A stretch of DNA of 25,688 nucleotides, taken from CALCMJ01 sp964475415 (lineage in GTDB: Bacteria > Bacteroidota > Bacteroidia > Chitinophagales > Saprospiraceae). Within the stretch, counting starts at the first letter, position 1; the number at the start of each line of letters is the position of its first letter. Location of the stretch: NCBI GenBank assembly GCA_964475415.1, contig CAYYWZ010000058.1, positions 1 through 25,688 on the forward strand, given 5' to 3'. The position numbers were made by a program, and so were the translations under genes. Of this stretch, positions 16,611 to 23,335 are shown piece after piece. Under the pieces are notes generated by a model that did no database searches, was not told the DNA's origin, and saw nothing but the letters and a program-made list of their open reading frames with translations.

Positions 16611-17384
16611 ATGAAAAAAAGTAAAGATGTACAAATAGAGAAAGTAAAAACAAAACTCAAGGCTTTAGATCTGAATTGCCCACAATGCAATCATCGCGTA
16701 CAAGCAGAAGATATAAATATCAACAATACACTTGCTAAATGTACTAATTGCAACTCGCTACTATTTCTAGACAATGATGATGAATTCTTTAAGAAAGTAA
16801 AAAATAGAAGAGCAGGTAGACCAGAAACTATTATACCTGAGGGAACAGAAATCCTTACGCTACCATCTAGTCTAGATATTAGAATCAATTGGTTTAAATC
16901 ATCTAATAGATCTACACTTATCTTTATGAGCATATTCACAATTATGTGGAACATTATGCTAATGCCTATAGCTATAGGAATGGTTAGCAATGGAAATTTT
17001 GGAAGCTTATTACCCTTGTCACTTCACCTTGCCGCTGGAATATTGTTATTTTATCAAACTCTAAAGATGTATATTAACTATACGGACGTCTATATTACAA
17101 AAGAGAGCATAACGATAGGTCAAAAACCCTTAAAGACACCCTTCAGTAAGGATAAGGTTTTTTCTACCGTTGATATAGCACAATTATATGTCAGTAAATA
17201 CATGACTGGTAGCACCAACGGTCAAACTAACTATGCTTATGCTTTGTACGCCATCACACAAAAGGGGCAAAAAGAAAAATTAGTGGATGGTATGAATAAA
17301 GAAACGCAACTGTACCTAGAACAAGAAATAGAAAGCTACCTCGAGATAGAGGATAAGGCAGTAAGAGGAGAAATTGTGACATAA
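16611..17384 (+). CDS. zinc-ribbon membrane protein of unknown function
   Basis: The function is unknown. The 257-aa protein has a short basic N-terminus, then a four-cysteine zinc ribbon (C23-P-Q-C26 and C44-T-N-C47, in LDLNCPQCNHRV and LAKCTNCNSLLFL). A basic linker (KKVKNRRAGRPE) leads to a beta-rich stretch, and two transmembrane helices follow at about 104-125 and 133-154. The C-terminal ~100 residues look like a small beta-sandwich with a final amphipathic helix (QLYLEQEIESYLEIED), which recalls the PH-like bPH domains of bacterial membrane proteins; that likeness is only by eye. There is no signal peptide, so the ribbon is expected in the cytoplasm. It is a single-gene unit, with a terminator 3 nt after the stop. 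Confidence 0.75.
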   Translation: MKKSKDVQIEKVKTKLKALDLNCPQCNHRVQAEDININNTLAKCTNCNSLLFLDNDDEFFKKVKNRRAGRPETIIPEGTEILTLPSSLDIRINWFKSSNRSTLIFMSIFTIMWNIMLMPIAIGMVSNGNFGSLLPLSLHLAAGILLFYQTLKMYINYTDVYITKESITIGQKPLKTPFSKDKVFSTVDIAQLYVSKYMTGSTNGQTNYAYALYAITQKGQKEKLVDGMNKETQLYLEQEIESYLEIEDKAVRGEIVT

Positions 17385-17412
17385 AAAAAGGCCGCTTTCC
17401 CAGGCGGCCTTT
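17383..17412. terminator. bidirectional terminator
   Basis: The 9-bp stem AAAGGCCGC (17387-17395) with GCGGCCTTT (17404-17412) directly follows the zinc-ribbon gene. The plus side has only three T residues; the minus side has seven (17383-17389), so it also stops transcripts coming from the di-haem operon. Confidence 0.85.
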
Positions 17413-17418
17413 AATAAT

Positions 17419-17436
17419 TATAATCCCATGAACATA
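17419..17436. repeat. 18-nt direct repeat, copy 1
   Basis: TATAATCCCATGAACATA occurs identically at 17419-17436 and 17565-17582. This copy starts 6 nt after the bidirectional terminator stem and is followed 13-14 nt later by a small hairpin (AAGCAC/GTGCTT). Confidence 0.85.
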
Positions 17437-17519
17437 ATGTATTCTTTAGTAAGCACTTGGCGTGCTTCATAAGAAAACCAACTTATATATAAACAAAACT
17501 CAATCTCAATTTTTAAAAT

Positions 17520-17564
17520 CTTGTCAAGGAAAAGCTGCTAGTTGCAAGCATTTTCCTTAACAAG
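17520..17564. other. long imperfect hairpin between the repeat copies
   Basis: CTTGTCAAGGAAAA (17520-17533) pairs with TTTTCCTTAACAAG (17551-17564) with a single C-A mismatch; the 17-nt loop can pair further (GCTGC with GCAAGC, one bulge). It touches repeat copy 2 directly. It may be a terminator read on the minus strand, since ATTTTAAAAATT follows, or part of a small RNA. Confidence 0.6.
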
Positions 17565-17582
17565 TATAATCCCATGAACATA
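17565..17582. repeat. 18-nt direct repeat, copy 2
   Basis: Second identical copy of TATAATCCCATGAACATA. As with copy 1, a strong stem-loop lies on its left and a second hairpin (17597-17618) lies about 14 nt to its right. Confidence 0.85.
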
Positions 17583-17596
17583 TCTGAATTCTAACT

Positions 17597-17624
17597 GATC
17601 CGATTCTTTTATCGGGTCTTTGTT
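17597..17624 (+). terminator. possible terminator hairpin in the gap
   Basis: The 8-bp stem GATCCGAT (about 17597-17604) with ATCGGGTC (about 17611-17618), one G-U pair, is followed by TTTGTTGT on the plus strand. No plus-strand gene precedes it apart from the already terminated zinc-ribbon gene. The rest of the gap to 17788 is AT-rich with nothing recognisable. Confidence 0.45.
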
Positions 17625-17788
17625 GTCATTCATAATATAAATATCGATCAGAATTGGTCTAAAAAAAAATACAAAAAATCATAATTGTTATATATGAAAT
17701 ATTTATATATGATTAGAAGATAATATTAACTTGTTGATTACCAACACTAATATTAAGTATAAAAAAATAAATTTGTTGTAATTAATGC

Positions 17789-18886
17789 TTAAAAAGGATT
17801 AGAATATTCCTGATTATTTAGAAATTCTGTGTCAGAAAGTGTCTTCATAAAAGCCAAAAGAGCATCAAGTTGCTCTTGATTTAGGTTTAGAGGCCTAATA
17901 TTCTGATCTACATTGATAGCAGGATGCCCTCCAGAATTGTAGTGTTCTAAGACTTCATCGAGAGTAACAAAGCGTCCATCATGCATATATGGCGCTGTAA
18001 ACTCTATATTTCTGAGGGTAGGTACTCTGAATTTACCATTGTCAAACCTATCTGTAATTACACCTCTTCCTAGATCAGGAAAATCATCAATGGATTCTAC
18101 TTCTTCTAGTCCGTTGTTAAAATACTCGTTAGTAGTAAATAAAGGAGGAGCATGACAATGACCGCATTCTGCATCTGGGACATCTGGATTATCGTCAAAA
18201 AATAAATCTCTGCCTAGCAACTCTAGATCTGAATAAGAATCTCCACCAGCTTCTATTATATCATATCTAGAACTTAGAGAACTAACTAAAGATCTTTCGA
18301 ACTGCGCTATAGCTTTAGCAGCAAGTTCCTTAGTTATCTCAGAACTAAATTCTATACCGAATGCTTTTCTAAACAGTTCGGGATAGTCAGTATGCTTCTT
18401 CAGCTTATCTACGACCTCAGTCCAAGTATGATGAAGCTCTAACGGATCTTCTATAGGTAGGATAGCTTGCTCCTCAAGTGTTGCAGTTCTACCATCCCAA
18501 AATAAGCCGTCATAGTAGAAGCCAACATTTAGCAAGGACATAGAACTTCTAGGGCCTGATAGTCCGTCGATACCTTTGCTTACTGCTAGATTATCAGTGA
18601 AACTAGATTGTTGGAAATGGCATGATCCACAAGACATTGTGCTATCAGCAGATAGAATATTATCGTAAAAAAGATTCCTTCCTAAAGCAACTCCATCTAC
18701 AGTCATAGGATTATCCTGCGGGATTTCTAGTTGCGGAAAACTACTAGGAAATATAGGAATATATTCAGTGGGCGTATAAGTAATTCCTCTCAAGTCTACA
18801 TCCGTTTCTATAGGCTCATCCTCTCCACAAGAAAGGGCCAATATAGAGCTCAAGACAAGCAAGATAAAGAAACTTCTTATCGCCAT
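17789..18886 (-). CDS. MbnH/MauG-like di-haem cytochrome c peroxidase lipoprotein
   Basis: A di-haem c-type enzyme of 365 aa in the bacterial cytochrome c peroxidase/MauG superfamily. The signal peptide ends in a lipobox (LALSC, C20), so it is an envelope lipoprotein. Haem-binding motifs are C86-G-S-C89-H90 and C241-G-H-C244-H245. Other superfamily landmarks are LGRNLFYD, GLFWDGRTATLEEQA (about 127-141), FRVPTLRNIEFTAPYMHDGR and the C-terminal ALLAFMKTLSD. Being encoded 5 nt downstream of an MbnP-like gene strongly suggests the MbnH branch, whose known member oxidises a tryptophan of MbnP to kynurenine; a plain peroxidase is the alternative. It is the last gene of the minus-strand operon. The trailing N-N-Q-E-Y-S-N-P-F tail has no sorting signal. 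Confidence 0.9.
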   Translation of the reverse strand: MAIRSFFILLVLSSILALSCGEDEPIETDVDLRGITYTPTEYIPIFPSSFPQLEIPQDNPMTVDGVALGRNLFYDNILSADSTMSCGSCHFQQSSFTDNLAVSKGIDGLSGPRSSMSLLNVGFYYDGLFWDGRTATLEEQAILPIEDPLELHHTWTEVVDKLKKHTDYPELFRKAFGIEFSSEITKELAAKAIAQFERSLVSSLSSRYDIIEAGGDSYSDLELLGRDLFFDDNPDVPDAECGHCHAPPLFTTNEYFNNGLEEVESIDDFPDLGRGVITDRFDNGKFRVPTLRNIEFTAPYMHDGRFVTLDEVLEHYNSGGHPAINVDQNIRPLNLNQEQLDALLAFMKTLSDTEFLNNQEYSNPF

Positions 18887-18891
18887 ATATC

Positions 18892-19659
18892 TTATTGTTT
18901 CATATAAACAGCCTCAGATAAATTGTCTGAAATCATCTGAATAGGTCCAATATTATCTGGATCGTGATTTACTGGATTTTCAGGTATATCAAAAAGACCA
19001 TTTGATGTATTAAATAATTTTTTGAAATCTATCCCTACTTCTATCGTCGTTGTATCTTCCCCTATAAGAAAACTACCGGGTAACTCTATTGTTCTATATA
19101 ACTCATCTTTTCCTGTATGGAATAAATATCCCAGGCCAAAACTTCCATCTTTTGCTTCATCATACTGACCTTGGATTTTCATAAAAATATAAGAATCCCA
19201 CGCCGTCCAGTAATATCCAGTTTTACTCAGAGGATTACTAGATTCGAAATCCGATGGCATTTTAGCATTATTTTCTTGATCTACCCCTATACCTATTCTT
19301 ATAACATCATACTCCCCTATTATAAGGTCATTGTAAAAATAAGTAATTCCTTCTGCAGCAGCATCTGGATCTTTGTTGACATTAGTAAAATCTAAAAATC
19401 TTACTGCATCTAGATTTTTTACAACACCATTGACATCTTCCACCTCCACATGCGTTACATAAAAGTCCGCCTGAGAAAAAAATAATTTAGTATCTGCATA
19501 GCCATACTCATCAAACATAACTAAGGGTTCACCGTCGTATTCCGCCTTAAAGTTGAGGTTTAGAAATCCTGTACCTATGTTATCATCGTCTCTAACACAA
19601 GAAATAACAGAGAATACTGCTAAGAGTAGAAAAAATGTGAATTTGTTCATTTTGTTCAT
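18892..19659 (-). CDS. MbnP-like lipoprotein (probable di-haem enzyme substrate)
   Basis: A 255-aa envelope lipoprotein (lipobox SVISC, C21) resembling the MbnP family of copper-binding beta-sandwich proteins. Family features by eye are a first strand GFLNLNFKAEYDGEPL, the segment LFFSQADFYVTHVEVED, the Trp-containing GYYWTAWDSYIFMKIQG (about 146-162), GYLFHTG and the strand IEVGIDFKKLFN. In the characterised methanotroph MbnP a tryptophan is converted to kynurenine by MbnH and contributes to a copper site; W151 or W154 here are candidates, by inference. The start overlaps the stop of the preceding gene as ATGA (19656-19659), so translation is coupled. A second in-frame ATG (19650) lies three codons later. 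The di-haem enzyme gene follows by 5 nt. Confidence 0.82.
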   Translation of the reverse strand: MNKMNKFTFFLLLAVFSVISCVRDDDNIGTGFLNLNFKAEYDGEPLVMFDEYGYADTKLFFSQADFYVTHVEVEDVNGVVKNLDAVRFLDFTNVNKDPDAAAEGITYFYNDLIIGEYDVIRIGIGVDQENNAKMPSDFESSNPLSKTGYYWTAWDSYIFMKIQGQYDEAKDGSFGLGYLFHTGKDELYRTIELPGSFLIGEDTTTIEVGIDFKKLFNTSNGLFDIPENPVNHDPDNIGPIQMISDNLSEAVYMKQ

Positions 19660-20468
19660 TTAAGTTCTATGTAATCTTCAAGATTGATAATTACTTGTTC
19701 TCGCAAGGTTATGGAGTCTATTCCGTCAAAATTAACATCTTTAAACAATATATTAAAATCAACTTCCAAATCTAGAACGAAATTATCTCCGTTTTCTATG
19801 CTTTGTATACTCTTAAACATCAAATCTTTTCTAAAGTTTTGTGCTGAAACGGACACCTGGTATGGTATTGTATCCGAATTTATCAAATCAAACTCCATGT
19901 AAAAGGAAAAAATATCGCCATTTACATCATATAAACTATCTTCTACTATCTCCTCTATTTCGTCAAAATCACTAAAATCATTTGTGAGATCATTGATTTC
20001 CGCTGCAAGATCTTGTAAAAAACTAATACTCTGAATAGAATCATTTATAATAATTGATGGCCTAGAAGTGGGGTTACTGGTTGCAAAATTCAAAACAACT
20101 AGATCAGCTAAGATATAGCCAGTATTATCAAAATCAGCCGTATCTATAGATTGATAGCTTACACTCTGTGTACTCACTATGTCAAACTGAGAGATAATCT
20201 GATGAGCTGATCGCACTATGATTGAATCATCTCCTGACAAAGGATATTTAGTATTTAAACTAAAGCTAAGAGTATCCCATATATAAGTAGGGTTAATATC
20301 TATAACTGGGAATGTACAGCAATCTGGGCAGGCATCATCTGCTGTTAGATCATAATTAGCTGCCCTGATATCTAGACAGCCTTCCGTAGTTTCAAAACAC
20401 GCTGAATGAAGACAGAAAAGGAAGAAAAGAATACAATGATTACTTAGCTTGCTTTTTAGCTTTTTCAT
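19656..20468 (-). CDS. lipoprotein, possible second MbnP-like protein
   Basis: A 270-aa lipoprotein (basic N-terminus, hydrophobic core, lipobox LHSAC with C24). Directly after it is the cysteine motif GCLDIRAANYDLTADDAC-PDCC (about 30-51), a local form of the 'GCtdp.A.NYnp.A..dd.C' motif common in Bacteroidota exported proteins. The remaining ~215 residues are beta-rich. FNTKYPL-like and LEVDFNILFKDVNFDGID segments echo the MbnP fold (compare IEVGIDFKKLFN in the next gene), so it may be a diverged MbnP paralogue, but similarity is weak. It overlaps the upstream exonuclease gene by 29 nt and the MbnP-like gene by 4 nt, so all three are translated from one message. Confidence 0.72.
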   Translation of the reverse strand: MKKLKSKLSNHCILFFLFCLHSACFETTEGCLDIRAANYDLTADDACPDCCTFPVIDINPTYIWDTLSFSLNTKYPLSGDDSIIVRSAHQIISQFDIVSTQSVSYQSIDTADFDNTGYILADLVVLNFATSNPTSRPSIIINDSIQSISFLQDLAAEINDLTNDFSDFDEIEEIVEDSLYDVNGDIFSFYMEFDLINSDTIPYQVSVSAQNFRKDLMFKSIQSIENGDNFVLDLEVDFNILFKDVNFDGIDSITLREQVIINLEDYIELK

Positions 20469-21267
20469 AGTCTATGACTAATTTTTTTACAATCTGCTTT
20501 ACCTGAGCAGAAAATTCTTTTTCTAGTATCCAATTGTAATATTGTTTATCCTTACTCAGCACCTCTCCAACTAACTTACCGGTATATTTTCCAAAGTTGA
20601 ATACAATATTACCTTTATGATCATACTTTAAACGTTGAGTAGCATCTACCATGCGGCTTACACTTGTAAATTTAGATATAGAAGCTATATCATTTCTGAT
20701 CGGTGCCTCATGCGTATATCCATCTCCATCTACATAATCTACCCCATCATATCTAGTGATCATTCCTTTCAGAACTTCTACTGTTGCAAGAACATCTGCC
20801 AGTGCATCATGTGCATTTTCTATTTGTTTGCCACAGTATAATTTGTAAGCTGCAGATAAGGTTCTAGGTTCCATTTTGTAAAAAATCTTTTGGACATCTA
20901 CTGTTCTTCTCACATTAAGATCTAGTTCTTTTCCTACCCTGCTGAATTCCTCCATAAGCATAGGAATATCATATCGATCTGAATTGTATCCAGCAAGATC
21001 TGCTTTTCCTATGAAGTCATAAATGGTGTCAGCTACCTGAGCAAATGTAGGTTTGCTTCTTACCATATCTGGTGTAATGCCGTGGACGCCTATAGCTTCT
21101 TCAGAGATAGGTACTCCAGGATTTATCATCATAGTGAGTTGCTGAGGTTTTCTTCCATTCTTTAGATATTTTATAAGTGCTATTTGCACAATTCTATCTC
21201 TTAGAACATGTAAGCCAGTAGCTTCTATGTCAAAAAATACAATATCTCTTTCTAAATTAAATTCCAT
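20440..21267 (-). CDS. DnaQ-like DEDDh 3'-5' exonuclease with ExoX-like C-terminus
   Basis: A cytoplasmic 275-aa exonuclease that removes nucleotides from 3' ends of DNA or RNA using two metal ions. The DEDDh site is complete: D13 and E15 in FFDIEATGL, D100 in AGYNSDRYDIPML, H153 and D158 in ENAHDALADV. Residues about 215-262 (NIVFNFGKYTGKLVGEVL, then YYNWILEKEF) resemble the C-terminal domain of ExoX-type nucleases. No polymerase gene is near. It starts 3 nt after apbE and overlaps the following lipoprotein gene by 29 nt. Its presence between envelope genes is functionally odd and may only reflect shared transcription. Confidence 0.92.
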   Translation of the reverse strand: MEFNLERDIVFFDIEATGLHVLRDRIVQIALIKYLKNGRKPQQLTMMINPGVPISEEAIGVHGITPDMVRSKPTFAQVADTIYDFIGKADLAGYNSDRYDIPMLMEEFSRVGKELDLNVRRTVDVQKIFYKMEPRTLSAAYKLYCGKQIENAHDALADVLATVEVLKGMITRYDGVDYVDGDGYTHEAPIRNDIASISKFTSVSRMVDATQRLKYDHKGNIVFNFGKYTGKLVGEVLSKDKQYYNWILEKEFSAQVKQIVKKLVIDYEKAKKQAK

Positions 21268-21270
21268 GAA

Positions 21271-22338
21271 TCAATTTTTAATATATTCCTTAAATCTAGT
21301 ACTGTAGGAAAATTGTATACTATCTTGAACTTGGTAAAAAAAACAAGCTTCTACCTTATCCATCTTTCCAACTAACTGTTTTGCTTTATCTAATCCCATC
21401 ACCATACAACTTGTTGCTATAGCATCTGCAGTTATACAATCTTCTGCAAGCACCGTTACAGCAAGCAGATCAGAAGGAACAGATTCCCCTGTCTTAGGGT
21501 TAATGGTGTGGCTATATATTTTTCCTTCCTCAACATAGAAATTTCTGTAATTCCCCGAGGATGCCATCGCCTTATCTTCCGGTTCGATATAGGCTATAAG
21601 TTCTGTTTCTTTAACTCCTGGCACTGGCCTAAATACACCTAATAACCACTTTTTAGCTTTAGGATTAAGTCCCTTGGTTCGAGTCTCTCCTCCTATTTCT
21701 ACCATATAATCATCTATGCCTTTTCCCTCGAGTGCCTCAGCAATAATATCCACTCCATAACCTTTGGCAATAGCACTGAAATCTAAAGAAGTTTCTTCTC
21801 TAAGTTTTTCTACATAGAACTGGTTTTCTATAGTGTGTATGTCAATTTTTTCATAGCCAACAAATTTCATGATTTGATCTACTTCCTCTTTATCATAAAC
21901 AACTCTTTCTTTTCTATTGCCAAAGCCCCAATAATCTACTAGTGGTTTTACTGTTGGATCAAAAGCGCCATCTGTCAGTTCATATATTTCTTTAGCTTTC
22001 TCAAATACCTTTACAAAATCTTTGTGCTGCGCTTTACTATAAAGACTTGTCTTCTCTCCGTTATTGTTCATAATAGTTATAAAAGAGGTGTCTATATAAG
22101 TAGATAACTCATCGTTGAAAGCAAGGAGTATACTGTCAATTTTTTTTTGGGGAAAGTCAGTTTTACTGGAGAACTTTATATTATAAGTGGTTCCCATTGT
22201 CAGACCAGTGTAATGGTATTGTTTTTTTTCTAGAGTAGCTTGTTGCACTTCTTGCTTGCACCCTATTATTGACATAAATAGCGCACTTACCAATAGTATA
22301 TTGATAGCATCTGAATATGGTAGTTTTATGTTTCTTAT
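21271..22338 (-). CDS. apbE: ApbE-family FAD:protein FMN transferase (lipoprotein)
   Basis: It transfers FMN from FAD to a Thr/Ser of exported flavoproteins (Mg-dependent) at the outer face of the cytoplasmic membrane or in the periplasm. Signatures (numbered from the TTG at 22293): MGTTYNI (33-39), GAFDPTVKPLVDYWGFG (about 109-125), LDFSAIAKGYGVD, VEIGGE, SSGNYRNFY, SHTINPKTG and ADAIATSCMVMG. The lipobox is SIIGC. The only canonical start is TTG 22293, giving a signal peptide with no positive N-terminus. The frame stays open upstream and reads I-R-N-I-K-L-P-Y-S-D from an ATA at 22338, which would complete a normal lipoprotein signal, so I extend to 22338 and flag the start. The target flavoprotein is not evident in this window. 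First gene of the five-gene operon. Confidence 0.88.
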   Translation of the reverse strand: MRNIKLPYSDAINILLVSALFMSIIGCKQEVQQATLEKKQYHYTGLTMGTTYNIKFSSKTDFPQKKIDSILLAFNDELSTYIDTSFITIMNNNGEKTSLYSKAQHKDFVKVFEKAKEIYELTDGAFDPTVKPLVDYWGFGNRKERVVYDKEEVDQIMKFVGYEKIDIHTIENQFYVEKLREETSLDFSAIAKGYGVDIIAEALEGKGIDDYMVEIGGETRTKGLNPKAKKWLLGVFRPVPGVKETELIAYIEPEDKAMASSGNYRNFYVEEGKIYSHTINPKTGESVPSDLLAVTVLAEDCITADAIATSCMVMGLDKAKQLVGKMDKVEACFFYQVQDSIQFSYSTRFKEYIKN

Positions 22339-22388
22339 GATAGCACGAAATTTAGTAAGTCCTAAGAATTAAAATATTTCCAACTGGA

Positions 22389-22417
22389 CAAAAATACCCA
22401 TTTCTTTAAAGTTACAA
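22389..22417 (-). promoter_or_regulatory. promoter of the apbE-exonuclease-MbnP/MbnH operon
   Basis: On the minus strand TTG (22417-22415) and an exact TAnnTTTG box, TATTTTTG (22396-22389), are 18 nt apart. Transcription would start near 22383, about 45 nt before the ATA at 22338 or 90 nt before the TTG at 22293. The -33 element overlaps the end of terC. Confidence 0.55.
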
Positions 22418-23257
22418 AATGCCTTCCGCCTTTGCTTCTTTTTCGATTCCTTTTAATTGTACAGGTTTACTGTTTTTACGGAGTTTCATATTAAGATATT
22501 CTACCAACAGAGAAAATGCAATGGCAAAATATAGATAGCCTTTAGGAACAACTCCTATTTCGTTACCCATGAAAGAAAGATGAGCTAGATGACCTCCTTC
22601 TAGTATAAGCATAAAACCTATCAGGATCAAAAAGGACAAACCTAACATCTGAATAGTTGGATGCTTGTTTACAAACCTTCCTACAGGAACAGCAAAAAGC
22701 ATCATAATAAGAACTGAAAAAACTACTGCAACTATCATAATAAAAAGTGCTCCCTCTAGACCATTTGTCATTCCTACTGCTGTAAGAATAGAGTCAAAAG
22801 AAAAAACAATATTTATCAGCGTAATTTGAGTGATCGCATTAGACAAGGTATATTGTTTTTTCTTACCAGAAGACTCCAAGTCAGAATGCTCTTCTCCTTC
22901 TAACTTATGATGTATCTCCGTAACACTCTTATATAACAAAAATAAACCTCCACCGATAAGAATAAGACTCTGCCCAGAAAAACCTGCCTTTACAAATTCA
23001 GTATCTATGTTAATCCATGGAGTGCTCATCGCAATCAGGGCACTGATACCAAATAATAATACCACTCTAAGTACCATAGCAAGTATAAGACCTATATTAG
23101 TCGCTTTCTTTTGCTGTTCTTCAGGAAGCTTTGCAGAGGCTATAGATATGAATATTATATTATCCACCCCTAGTACAATCTCTAAGAATGTCAAAGTCAA
23201 TAAACTCAACCAAACGGATGAGCTAGCAAAATCAGGCATTGTTATCAAAGAAATCAT
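22412..23257 (-). CDS. terC: TerC/Alx-family membrane protein
   Basis: A 281-aa integral-membrane protein of the TerC family, implicated in tellurite resistance and, in characterised members, manganese export that supplies or protects exported proteins. Seven or so hydrophobic helices are visible. The two acidic transport motifs are present: TFLEIVLGVDNIIF (E26, D32) and INIVFSFDSILTAVGM (D155). A charged, His-containing cytoplasmic loop (HHKLEGEEHSDLESSGKKK, about 116-134) separates the halves. The basic C-terminus is cytosolic. ATG 23257 is used; a second ATG at 23239 (MPDFASSS) is equally close to family starts. It follows the secreted dehydrogenase gene by 78 nt on the same strand with no terminator seen, so co-transcription is possible. 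Confidence 0.9.
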   Translation of the reverse strand: MISLITMPDFASSSVWLSLLTLTFLEIVLGVDNIIFISIASAKLPEEQQKKATNIGLILAMVLRVVLLFGISALIAMSTPWINIDTEFVKAGFSGQSLILIGGGLFLLYKSVTEIHHKLEGEEHSDLESSGKKKQYTLSNAITQITLINIVFSFDSILTAVGMTNGLEGALFIMIVAVVFSVLIMMLFAVPVGRFVNKHPTIQMLGLSFLILIGFMLILEGGHLAHLSFMGNEIGVVPKGYLYFAIAFSLLVEYLNMKLRKNSKPVQLKGIEKEAKAEGIL

Positions 23258-23335
23258 AATTAACTATTTACTTCTACAAAGAAAAGAAAAATGATTTTAC
23301 TCCGTACTTTCTAACCAATAAGATTCTATTCTTTT

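Noticed and set aside
18540..18580. DGLSGPRSS in the di-haem protein as an ApbE flavinylation site
   Set aside because: It resembles the D-x-x-S-G-A-T pattern only partly, lacks the Ala-Thr, and lies in a segment conserved in MauG-like proteins for structural reasons.
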